Shown: positions 48,138-57,391 of the stretch, piece by piece
Numbering within the stretch: position 1 is the stretch's first letter
Layout of the letters: every line of letters starts with the position of its first letter
Assembly: GCA_000310025.1 (NCBI GenBank)
Contig: FN649755.1
Span: forward strand, 716,003 to 780,002
Length of the DNA: 64,000 nt
Direction: 5' to 3'
From: Ectocarpus siliculosus
Taxonomy: Eukaryota > Sar > Phaeophyceae > Ectocarpales > Ectocarpaceae
Made by a program: the position numbers and the translations under genes
The notes under the pieces: model-generated
Database searches by the model: none
Told to the model about the DNA's origin: nothing
What the model saw: the letters and a program-made list of their open reading frames with translations, nothing else

Positions 48138-48336
48138 AAACCTAAGGCTGGTGCGCCATACTGATCCCCCCCCCCCCCCCTTTTTTTATGCGCAACATAT
48201 ACCGCAAACCATGAATATGAATGCAACACACACCATATGTACGACATACAATATATACGGCATACACAATGTACAGCAAAATAACATCGGTACAACAAGG
48301 ACCTCGACATACACCACGCGCCACATAATAACCCCT

Positions 48337-49500
48337 TCACACGTCACCCCATCGGGTACCCTGCCCTGGCTGCGTAGTCACCTTCTCCTTGTTCGCCAAC
48401 ACCTCTGACACCCACGAAGCATCACCCCCAACATTCCGAACATAACACTGGTAACTACTCTCACCCGACCATCGCCCTTCTCTACGAAGAACCTCCGGCG
48501 ATGCACCCCCCGCCGCCAAGAAAGTTGCGCCCCCAATACGAAGGGAGTGCAGCGCGTACTCCTCCGGCTGCAAACCCGCCAACGCAACGACTTGGCGAAG
48601 GGCCACAACAGCTTGACACTTAGTCCACATGGCCCACTGGCCCCGACCAACACCGAAAGCCACGAGAGGCGCATGCGAAGGCAGAAACGTATACAGAGAA
48701 AGCAGCTCCACCATGACATCCACTGCACCACCCCCTCGGTCTACGCCACGACACGGACCTCGCCGTGTGCGCGTGCAAACCGCCCCTTTCCGAAACTGGT
48801 CCCCTTTGGACGAACGAAAACGTACCTCCACGCGATCGGCCAACGGCCACTGCGCCGACTGCAATATCTGGACCGCCCCCCGAAAAAACGCTACGTCCCC
48901 CCGACGCAACCCATGAACCTCATGCATGGACAATTTCGACACCGCAAACATCTCAGACGCTCGCGTCAGAAAGAAGAAAGAGGCACTCAGCGCAAGAAAC
49001 AAAACGCGCCCGCCTACGCCCCATTGAGGCACCAACGAACTCCCCTGTTGCAACATTGCCCAAGACACCGGCCGCCGCAACCGCTGCTGTGTTCCCACGT
49101 CGGCATGCCCCCGCGCCGCTCCACGTAAAGCACAACGAATCAGCGGATGCTGCGTATCAAGCTCCCCTTCACCCGACACACGATGGAAAAACTTAACAGC
49201 GGAAAGGTGACTAGCAATCGTCGAGTTTTGCAGGCCCAAAACGGAAAAACCATACGCGACGTACTCAACCAATTGAGCAACGACATCACGCGGAACAGTC
49301 TCAGCAGCAATAAACACCGGCCGACACACAACGGCCACACGATATTTCACCCAGCCTCCAAAAAGGCCCAGGTAAGTTCGTTCAGACGTTCGCGCAAGTG
49401 ACTGGCGGACGAGGCTGGCCCCAGCACGGCAGAGCACATCTCTTGCCCGGCTCGATTCAACTCCACTTCCTGCAATCGCACATGGGGGGCAGCGGCACAA
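48337..49500 (-). CDS. Tyrosine recombinase of the Ngaro-type element
   Basis: Open for 387 codons, but the frame has no early ATG; the first codon here is TTG. It probably relies on overlap with the pol frame, which ends at 49347, i.e. 154 bp inside this ORF. The catalytic signature is intact: LTRASEMFAVSKL (box A Arg), LHSLRIGGATFLAAGG (box B HxxR) and GRWSGESSYQCYVR (W and nucleophilic Tyr). The N-terminal part (LARTSERTYLGLFGGW, SHLSAVKFFHR) resembles the core-binding domain. It would insert the cDNA circle by recombination instead of a DDE integrase. Confidence 0.92.
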   Translation of the reverse strand: MCRCPPCAIAGSGVESSRARDVLCRAGASLVRQSLARTSERTYLGLFGGWVKYRVAVVCRPVFIAAETVPRDVVAQLVEYVAYGFSVLGLQNSTIASHLSAVKFFHRVSGEGELDTQHPLIRCALRGAARGHADVGTQQRLRRPVSWAMLQQGSSLVPQWGVGGRVLFLALSASFFFLTRASEMFAVSKLSMHEVHGLRRGDVAFFRGAVQILQSAQWPLADRVEVRFRSSKGDQFRKGAVCTRTRRGPCRGVDRGGGAVDVMVELLSLYTFLPSHAPLVAFGVGRGQWAMWTKCQAVVALRQVVALAGLQPEEYALHSLRIGGATFLAAGGASPEVLRREGRWSGESSYQCYVRNVGGDASWVSEVLANKEKVTTQPGQGTRWGDV

Positions 49501-51699
49501 AGGTTGTCGTACACATCAGCGGCGGGCCAGCGAGAAATACCATCGGCAAGCGAATTGAGCACACCAGGCACATGGGACGATTGAAAAAGCCACCCGCTAG
49601 ACACCTCAATCGCCCCCAGCATCCGCATGAGCGCGCCGGACCGCGGCTCCTTGCCTCCGCGACACCGCTCAATCCATGCCACACTCGCTTCATTGTCTCC
49701 TCGCAACTGGATGCAGTCACCGGCCGACACCGGCGCGTGACGCTGTTGCACGATCAACACCCACGCCGCCGCGACCATGCCGAGTAGCTCAAGAACATTG
49801 ATACTGACATCGGGACACGCGGATACAGACTTGCTAGACCCCACAAAACGGGACTGCTCGTCACACGTCAAATCACGCCGGAAATAACACCCAGTTTGCA
49901 CACAGTATGCTCCGAACGCTGTTTTGGACGCATCGGCAAACACGGCCATTACCGGAGGGCGAAGCACCACATTGTACATCGGTGCACACAACTGTCCGCC
50001 ACGCGACGCCAGACCGCGCTGCACAAACCAGCGCCAAAAATCCAAATCATCGTGAAACATGGGGCCCAACACGACACGCCGGGCGGGGTTAGAAACACGC
50101 GAAGGAAACACGTCGGATTGCGGCATGCCGACATCAGCCAACAGACAGCCGACGAAATATTTGCCTGGACGCAAGGCAAAAGACACGTGAAGAAGAAAAC
50201 CGGTCAATTCCGCGACTTGGCGGGCGGTCGCACACAGACGCGACCGCGGCCACTCGCCCAACAAACGATGTAATTTCTGTTGTTTTCGCAGAGGCATGGT
50301 CACTGTGAGAGTTTGCGTGTCCAAAATCCATCCCAACACCTCCAAACGTGTAGAAAAATCGGTGATCTTCTTTGCAGACAGCAACGGAGGATCGTGTGGC
50401 CCCCGGTGTCCCAGCAGGCGGAAATGGTCCGACGCGATCGACTGCACTGCACGTAAGCAACGACGACCATCCTTGAAAAAACCGCGCCTCGACAAGCACG
50501 CCGTCATCCACATAATATCGAACGAAAAACGCGGAACCAGCGAAACCGCCCTCCATAGTAATTTGGGCACAATCACGCGGTAGCGAAACGGGGAGGTGTT
50601 GGGGAGGAACAAGCTGAACATGATCAACCGCCGCAACGCCGGCAGGCAAAACAGAAGCTGTCTGAAAAGTAGTGTGGGTGTGTGCATGCTCAAGAGCGGA
50701 ACCGAACAGCGACCAAAAACCTGGGCTCGAACGCCAGCCAAACTGGCAACGAAGGTCAATAACGACCACGCCCCCCATCGTGTATCCGAATACCGATGCC
50801 CTCGAAGGGTCGACCAACACTTGACGAAAAGCCTCACGTACGTCAATACGACATAACAGAATCTCGAGATGTGGCCCGTGCAATTGGCGCAAAAACAATA
50901 CGCGCGACAAGATATCGAAAAGCACATGTCCCAACAGACACTCGGGGGCACGATCAAAATCTGTATCTGCATTAACGCTAGACGACGCACCAGCCGCTGT
51001 GAATGTGAGATCATGAATGATGCGGAATTTCGGATCTTCCACCACCCCAAGGGGGGAAACACGCACACCCAAAATTTCACGGATGAACTGCACGTCGAAG
51101 ACAAGAGCACGACCTAACGTAACATCCGAAACGATCTTGTCAGTAATCTGCGAAGTGTATGGTAAAATGCTGGAATGATTGCCGTATTTTAATTCGGCGT
51201 CGAGACACCCCCCCGGCGCCACATCGACGGGGGCGCCAGGACACAACACACGGAGGAGGTTGTCAATGTGCGGAAAACGTTTCGCGACTCCAAAAAATTC
51301 ACGAACCGACGCAACATCAACATGGGGCGCAAAGAAGCCGGCACCACCGGCCGCCACGAGCACTTCAATGCGCCCCCCACACTGTCTAAGCAAGGCGGAA
51401 CCAGCGGAAGCCACCTCACGAAGACCCACACCCATGTCGGAGGGTGAACACACCGTCGCTAAAGCAGACACACGATATCGCCACACGCCAAGTTCACGCG
51501 AACCTGCAACCGACCTAAACGAGGCGTCACCTGGTAACATCGAAGAGACAGCTCCGGGCACACACGCCCCTCGATCGACGCCCACGCCCGCCGCCGCCAA
51601 CGCCGCGGCCCCAAGCGCGCGGGAACCCGGCCTCGCTGTCTGATCTACGCTCCCACACACGTCCGGAGTTGGCCCCGCCGAAAGGCAGAGCCCGTGTCC
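49347..51699 (-). CDS. Reverse transcriptase-RNase H of the Ngaro-type element, one frame change
   Basis: The first frame runs from the in-frame TGA at 51700-51702 to about 50480. It holds the RT core: DPKFRIIHDLTF, LLCRIDVREAFRQVL (motif A), FGWRSSPGFWSLFG (motif B) and FVRYYVDDGVLVEA (motif C). At an A6 run on the plus strand (T6 on the coding strand, 50476-50481) the reading continues in another frame. That frame carries the thumb (LEVLGWILDTQTLTV) and RNase H with its acidic residues: MAVFADASKTAFGAY, INVLELLGMV, RGDNEASVAWI and SLADGISRWP. Removing one T would restore one frame, so this is either a point lesion or a +1 shift. No early ATG exists after the gag stop. Confidence 0.88.
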
Positions 51700-53302
51700 T
51701 CAGTTGCGGCCCCCTCCCCGGCGAACGACCAGCGCCGACGAGCCGCCTCCACCATCGGCCGCGGCATCCGAGCCCCCCCCCCCGCCCGAAGCACGGCCCC
51801 CCCCGCCGCCCGGACGACCACCCTGGCCACCATCACCGCCGCCGCCGCCACCGCCACCCTTGCCGCCCCCAGCCGCATGGCGGAACACGCAGGAGTCGCC
51901 CCACCTGCACGTTTGGGAGTCGCGATATTCGAAACACACTTTCGACCGGCGTTTGGAGTCCCCGCCCGCGGAACGGGAGTCCCCCCGCCGCCGCTTACCC
52001 CCACTCGATCCAGCAGAACCGCCACCACCCGCCGTCCCGAACATCCGGAGCGCAATGCCTCCGGACATGGAGAAGCCGCGGATGCCGTCGAAGCGAGGGA
52101 CCGGCGGGGGGCCAAAGCTCTCGAACGACGCCGGCGGCACCGGCAAATTCTGCATCGGTAACATCCACAACATTACCGCATTGGCCCATTCACGAAAGTC
52201 GTCGTTGGGGAGGTCGGCGAAGGTCCCCCGCGACCCCCTTCCCTGGAAATCACCCATGTTCCGAAGGACTTGCATGCGCAACGTACCCCGCGCCGACAGC
52301 ATGGCCTGTTCCATGGGCAGCAAGCGCGCCAGAGCTGCGGCGTTGTCCGCAGAGGTGGCAGAGAGCCCAAATTTTAACACACTAACTATCGACGCACACG
52401 TCAAGTCGAAATGGTCCGGGACCGACAGCTCACCCGAATTGCCCACGGGAAAGAAGTCGAGGACGTTGAGTCCGGACATGGTGCGCAGCTGCTGCAGGGT
52501 CTTGTCGGTGCCGGTTACAGTCCCTCCCAGCATCGTTTGCAGGGTCTCTTTGTTGGGAACGTCAATTCCCCGCATGCCACGCAGCGCCCACATCAAACGC
52601 CCCGCACGCCAAGCGGAAGCCGTGCTCTCGAATTCCGTTTTTGGCGAAGCGACGCCGGCGATCAGCGTCAGATCCCGGAGCGGCAGCGGCACCGAGACCC
52701 ACACTGACCGCCACCGCGGCGTCCGCCGCGCCACCAGCATCCTGCGGGCCGACCACGTGCGAACCCGCCCCACCAGCTCGGTCGTTCAACAACTGTTGCA
52801 ACGATTGCTCCAAAGCGGACACTTTGGAGACAAGATTCTCGTTATCTTGCTGCAGCCGCACCAGCTGCGACCCACCCGGCGCCTCCAACGCCGCACCGGC
52901 ACCCCGGTTGTCCCCCTCGGCCCCGGCGGACGACCCACCGGGGCCCTCCACGGATAAACCAGCCATGCCGTCGGCCAGCCGTGCCTCAGCCGCGCTGACC
53001 GCCGCGGCGACGGCTTCAGCTGTTGCGTCCCGCTGCTGACGTTGAAGTTGCTGCGGCTGCTGCGTTTGCTGCTGCTGTTGCTGCTGCCATTGCGGTTGCG
53101 GCTGCGACTGCTGCTGTTGCGGCGGCGGCGGGCCCGACGGGTCCTGCTGTGCTGCCAACACCATGGCGGCAGCCGCGCCCGCCACCGCGGCAGAGGGAGG
53201 GGCGCCGCCGCCCCCGCTGCCGCCGCCGCCGTCGATGGAGGCATCCACCGACGTACGAATACCGTCGGCAGGCCCTTTTCCGAGATTCGGGTTCGAATCC
53301 AT
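51700..53302 (-). CDS. Gag of the Ngaro-type element, CCCH zinc finger, one frame change
   Basis: Starts at ATG 53302 (MDSNPNLGKG). A Gln-rich stretch and a leucine-zipper-like coil (LVSKVSALEQSLQQLL) lie in the first frame. From about 52700 the homologous reading continues in a second frame, with VSVPLPLRDLTLIAGVASPK, FDLTCASIVSVLKFGLSA and FREWANAVMLWMLPMQN. It ends with a basic region, a CCCH finger (CFEYRDSQTCRWGDSCVFRH, spacing 8-5-3) and a long Gly-rich tail, then TGA at 51700-51702. The downstream pol is in the same frame as the second gag frame. CCCH fingers bind RNA; Gag proteins usually have a CCHC knuckle instead. Confidence 0.82.
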
Positions 53303-53357
53303 ATCGCCCCGGAGACAGAAGGGAAAGCGAAAGAAACAACACACGTGCTCTCGCTCG

Positions 53358-53510
53358 AAACGTAAAGAAACGTCACGGCAGAAACAACCCTTGGCCACCA
53401 CAAGCACACACACGTGCTCTCGCTCGCCCGGCAGAAACAACCCTTGGCCACCACAAGCACACACACGTGCTCTCGCTCGCCCCCGGTTAAACACGGCGAA
53501 GCGAGTATAT
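53358..53510. repeat. Extra partial copies inside the 5' A1 region
   Basis: A unit of about 52 bp beginning GGCAGAAACAACCCTTGGCC occurs three times, near 53379, 53430 and 53522. The A1 end is therefore longer than A2, which has one copy. It lies just upstream of gag on the coding strand. Confidence 0.85.
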
Positions 53511-53719
53511 AGAAACGTCACGGCAGAAACAACCCTTGGCCACCACAAGCACACACACGTGCTCTCGCTCGCCCCCGGTTAAACACGGCGAAGCGAGTAT
53601 ATACTGAAAACAGGAATCAACACGCTCGTCCGCTTCCTGCTTTCTGATTGGCCAACGGTTTATATCTGCCGCTTCTCACAAAACACAGATTTTCCTTACT
53701 TCGTCAGTCAATCTTTCGC
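53511..53719 (-). repeat. Split direct repeat A1
   Basis: 209-bp 5' terminus of the tyrosine-recombinase element; matches A2. Confidence 0.93.
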
Positions 53720-53748
53720 ATCCGCTCATGCACACACGAACATATGCC

Positions 53749-53947
53749 ACAAGGTAAAACACCCCCTGGACCAATTTTTGCTAAGTGCGATTTCGCCACG
53801 ACGAAGAGGATGTGTAAATGAAACGATATATTTTCGCAAAGCTCTCGACGAGACAGGCTCAACGCCACCGTTTTCGACGCTGTGACTTTTTCTGTTGTTG
53901 AGGAATCGAGATTTGAAAAGCGATCCAGGGGGTGTCTTATCTCGTGT
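53749..53947. mobile_element. MITE, family A
   Basis: 199 bp with imperfect terminal inverted repeats (ACAAGGTAAAACACCCCCTG on the left, ACACGAGATAAGACACCCCC reversed on the right). Inserted 29 bp from the end of the Ngaro-type element. Confidence 0.72.
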
Positions 53948-54275
53948 AATTTTTGGCCCAAACAATCGTATAGAATCCTCGACGGATTCTCCATACGGAT
54001 TCTTACTTTTGCTCACATGGATTGGCATTTCTCAGCACACACAAACCCCACAGCAGTCACCACTAGCTTCAAAGACGCCTACAGGTGTGGTGCGTACAGC
54101 CTTCAACTTCTGGTGACGATCCGACAATCAATCATGGAGGGAGAACTCTGTGGTGATGTGGTGAGAGGTCTGTCTGTCTCTTGGTCGAATCTGTGTGTGG
54201 CAAATCAGGGGGGTGGGAGTATGCCCGTCCAAAAAATCCGGCGGGCCAACTTTCGGGAGCCATAAGAGTCAGCCT

Positions 54276-54521
54276 AATTGTTGTTGTCTTCACATTAAAA
54301 ACCGTTCCGATCTCTCTCTACCCAGTACCTTCTCTCTCTACCCAGTACCTTCGTATGTCCGTACTGATCCAACACTCGACGCAGTCGATTCCCGTGGTCA
54401 CAGGTTAACTTACCCTAAAAAGGTACACTCAAATATACTGGCCCCGAGGGGTCCGCAAGTCAATAGAAATCAACGACAGATATTCTGGAATCCTCCACTC
54501 CCTCTTCGCGCTATGCGAGGT
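54276..54521 (-). mobile_element. SINE-like element, family 2, minus strand
   Basis: Inverted copy of 39637-39866: (TTG)n tail at 54276, ACATTAAAAACCG, a duplicated TCTCTCTCTACCCAGTACCT, CCCGTGGTCACAGG and CTATGCGAGGT. Divergence is moderate. Confidence 0.65.
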
Positions 54522-55726
54522 ATCAACTGAGACTAGCAGTCACTATCTATCATGGGCCGGAGAGAAAGAGGTACACCCCCTTGGTTCAATCTTGGTACTT
54601 CACCGCGCAAGCAGAGACAAGGCCATCTGGCACAGAAAAAGAGAGAAAAAAGAGAGAAAAAAGAGAAAAAAGGAGAAAAAATAAAATGGAAACCGTAATA
54701 AGGAGAAGAGAAAATAAATGAAAATAAAATGAAAATGAAAAAGGGTCATAGACTGCGGTCCAGACTGCAGAGCAGGAGAACACAAGTTGATTGGCGGATT
54801 TCCCGCTGCCTCTTGATCGCGCAAAGAAATTTCGAGATTTTTTCTGGCGCTCGGCCCTTCTTGTAAGCGTGGATGACTTGCTGTGACCGTAAAACGGCAG
54901 CAACAAGAGAGCAGATCGGCAATGGGAGCGACTATACATTGGCGTGTGCCGACATAGAAACACGATACAAGTAGGGCTTACCTAGCTTCACTTCTGTTGA
55001 GTCCAAAGGCACGTCTACAAGCCTAGACTACGCCTGGAACAGAGGTCACAGGTGAGAGGCAAGCTCGTGTAATGGTGTACAGTAAGTAGTTCAGCCAGTA
55101 CCTTCTCGCAAAGCTGCCTCGTCCCAACGAAGCTATCGGTGTTGACAGGGCACCACCACCACAGCAAATGTTGCTATTACCCCCTTGGAGCTTCCTGAGT
55201 GATCCTAACCAAGAGCGACTTCCTGGCTGGGTGTATTGCCGCCTTGCCCCACCGCATCACTTCCCTCGATAGAAGTCAGGATGCTGTTTGCACCTAACAA
55301 CGCATGGTCCGTGCGTATGGTATGCATACAGAAGTATCACCGGAAAAAAATCAGCGTTGATTCACAATATGAATGGGTTATGCCGAGTGCCCCTTCCTCT
55401 GCAGCAGCTGTTCTGTCTCCACGCAGAAGCACGTGGGTAACGCACAGGTCCACACCGACCATAGGATGCGAAAGAGTAATGACCGCTGCGCCACCTCTCC
55501 TCCCTCTCCCCCCACATCCAACACAGCAAATTCCTCTGCACTACTGTTTACTGCTGTACACTATGCGTGACATGAGATTTATATGCTTATACCACGCCCC
55601 ATGGACGGGGGGGTTCAAAGCTTACCACCGCCGAGAAGTAAGTGTGGAGAGGCGTCAGAAACTCTCAAACGTCTTGAACGTCCGATCCATTCTGCGTGTG
55701 GGTCGCACCGACGGACTGGAATGTGA

Positions 55727-55799
55727 GTACGGACATACGAAGGTACTGGGTAGAGAGAGATCGGAACGGTTTTTAATGTGAAGACAACAACAACAACAA
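55727..55799 (+). mobile_element. SINE-like element, family 2, 5'-truncated
   Basis: Contains GTACGGACATACGAAGGTAC, the GGTTTTTAATGTG block and the (ACA)n tail. Only the 3' part is present. Confidence 0.65.
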
Positions 55800-55935
55800 T
55801 TATAGTATTGACTGGGTATCCTGTTTGGCGGAAATATTTGTATGTGCCTTCCCCTCAGGGCACCTATCTAATGTATGGCCGTGAGATATGCAGTACAGCA
55901 GTGTATAGTTTTTTTTTTTTTCTATTGGGGTATGT

Positions 55936-56015
55936 ATGAATAAACAAGGCTCCCCTTCGGGAGGTAGGTGGGCGTGCCTCGCGGGGGCGACGCAAGAGTA
56001 CATGGCCACTGCTCT
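55936..56015 (-). repeat. Dispersed repeat, copy 2
   Basis: Inverted relative to 9985-10048: AAGGCTCCCCTTCGGGAGGT and GCGGGGGCGACGCAAGAG. Confidence 0.65.
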
Positions 56016-56883
56016 CATGGTTAGATCCTTGTATATCTCAACCTTCGGTAGTGCCACGGTTAGTTTCTGTCCGTAAAACTGCAGAATACCTCGCCGCAAT
56101 CTGCGGGGAAACTTTTTTGTCGCCGTGCACGATGACTCTTCGCGCGGTTGCGGTGTCGTGTCGTTGCCATAGATCCTGCTTCTTCTCCTGCTGTGACAGA
56201 CTGCTGCTTGCTGCTGTGATCTTCAGCGGCGTTCTTTTTGGCGGGAGTTTATCTATTTGTACGGTCACACGATATCTGGGAGATTTCTGCGCAGATTCTC
56301 TGCGAGCAGTCCGGGGAAAAATATTTCCTCTCGCGAAATACCCCGGCAGGTAAGGCAGGAAATCGGGAATATAAATGGAGCCGGCGTCGTTACCGTTGTC
56401 CGTGTTGTCTGCCGTGCAGCAATTTTGGAGTAGTGAGTCTCAAGAACACATACATACCATAGGGTAGGGGCGTCTTTGCCGCAAATCGCACTGCAGTAAC
56501 CCGCTCCTCTTGCTGCCCCCCTCCCTCTTGTGTTTTGAACCGCGTTGTGTTAAAACAGCTAAAAAGGAAAGCGCTCATACAAAGTAGACTTCTTTCACCT
56601 TTCGTAGCTGAGTACAGTTCGTGCGTAGACCGTATTCCTCGGGGCTGGGATCAGTGTGGGCAAGGTGGGAGGGGCAGGGCGCTTACCTGGATCACGTGTC
56701 TCTCCCATGATGGTCTCCACTTCTCGTACGGTATCTGGCAGCAATGTAGCAGCTTGCTGACGGCCGTCGTGCCGAAGTCGACCGTCATTTACTCACCAAC
56801 GGCCCACACAGTAATCACCCGTTCGCTCATGTTGACATGCATAGTGAGGCATGTGATAGACATGTTGCTAGCGGGTTGACGGG

Positions 56884-57182
56884 TGATATATGCACTTTAA
56901 CGGGCTTTATTAACTTTCATCCACATTGGGGGTGTTTAATAAACACCGGTGCTTGTTGACAACGTTCGTGAGAACGTGTCACGAAGGGACAAGTTGAAGT
57001 TGTCCTCTTCTTCGTAGATGCGGCATATCCGCCGCCTCTTCGATCACTCTAGAGGGCAAACAGGGAAGTGTTCGATACTTCGATTCCTGAATATAGCCCC
57101 CAGACCCCTAGCGCCGTAACCATCGAACAGTCACGGCCCATTATAGTATTTTGTGTAGATTCTGCACGCAGCCGCCATAACA
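56884..57182 (-). repeat. 3' LTR of the gypsy element
   Basis: 299 bp. On the minus strand it starts TGTTATGGCGGC directly after the polypurine tract and ends GTGCATATATCA, so TG...CA. It contains AATAAA close to its 3' end. Because the 5' LTR is outside the window, the boundaries rest on TG/CA and the polypurine tract only. Confidence 0.75.
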
Positions 57183-57192
57183 TCCCCCCAGC
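57183..57192 (-). other. Polypurine tract
   Basis: GCTGGGGGGA on the minus strand, immediately before the TG of the LTR. This is the usual plus-strand DNA primer site of LTR elements. Confidence 0.7.
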
Positions 57193-57391
57193 ACTGCGCG
57201 TATTAAGCGAAGATGCTAACGGAATGCCGGCTAGACGCCCAGAATCAAACACCTCCAAGCTGCTCTCGACCTTCCAAAGCTGCTCTTGATTCCATCCAGC
57301 TGCTCTTGAACTTATCTTCAATTTTTTTGTCCAGCTGCTCCTGAAAGGGTCCTTAACATCACTTGAGTCGTGACATCAAGCTCGTAGACCC

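Larger units (their letters stand above)
46987..53719 (-). mobile_element. Tyrosine-recombinase retrotransposon (Ngaro/PAT type)
   Basis: About 6.7 kb on the minus strand, order A1 (53719-53511), gag, RT-RNase H, tyrosine recombinase, B1 (48137-47956), A2 (47955-47747), spacer, B2 (47168-46987). These split direct repeats are the hallmark of Ngaro/PAT-type elements. The A copies are both 209 bp and the B copies both 182 bp, with one difference seen in B. On the minus strand GCGA begins A1 and A2 and also follows B2 in the flank. Insertion by recombination at that 4-nt core without target duplication is the expected mechanism. The near identity of the repeats suggests a fairly recent insertion, although gag and pol each carry a frame change. 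Confidence 0.92.
53720..56883. other. Intergenic between the two retrotransposons
   Basis: Contains one MITE, two SINE-like copies in inverted orientation, an A/G-rich tract (about 54630-54745) and one dispersed repeat. Open stretches such as 55236-55781 overlap SINE sequence and are not supported as genes. Confidence 0.5.

Noticed and set aside
51704-52957. 417-codon Pro-rich plus-strand ORF
   Set aside because: Antisense to the Gly-rich Gag of the Ngaro-type element, which has the CCCH finger and matches the element's order.
54276-55799. Apparent 1.5-kb DNA transposon with terminal inverted repeats
   Set aside because: The two inverted ends are copies of a SINE-like family that also occurs singly at 39637-39866 with a longer body; two independent insertions explain them better.
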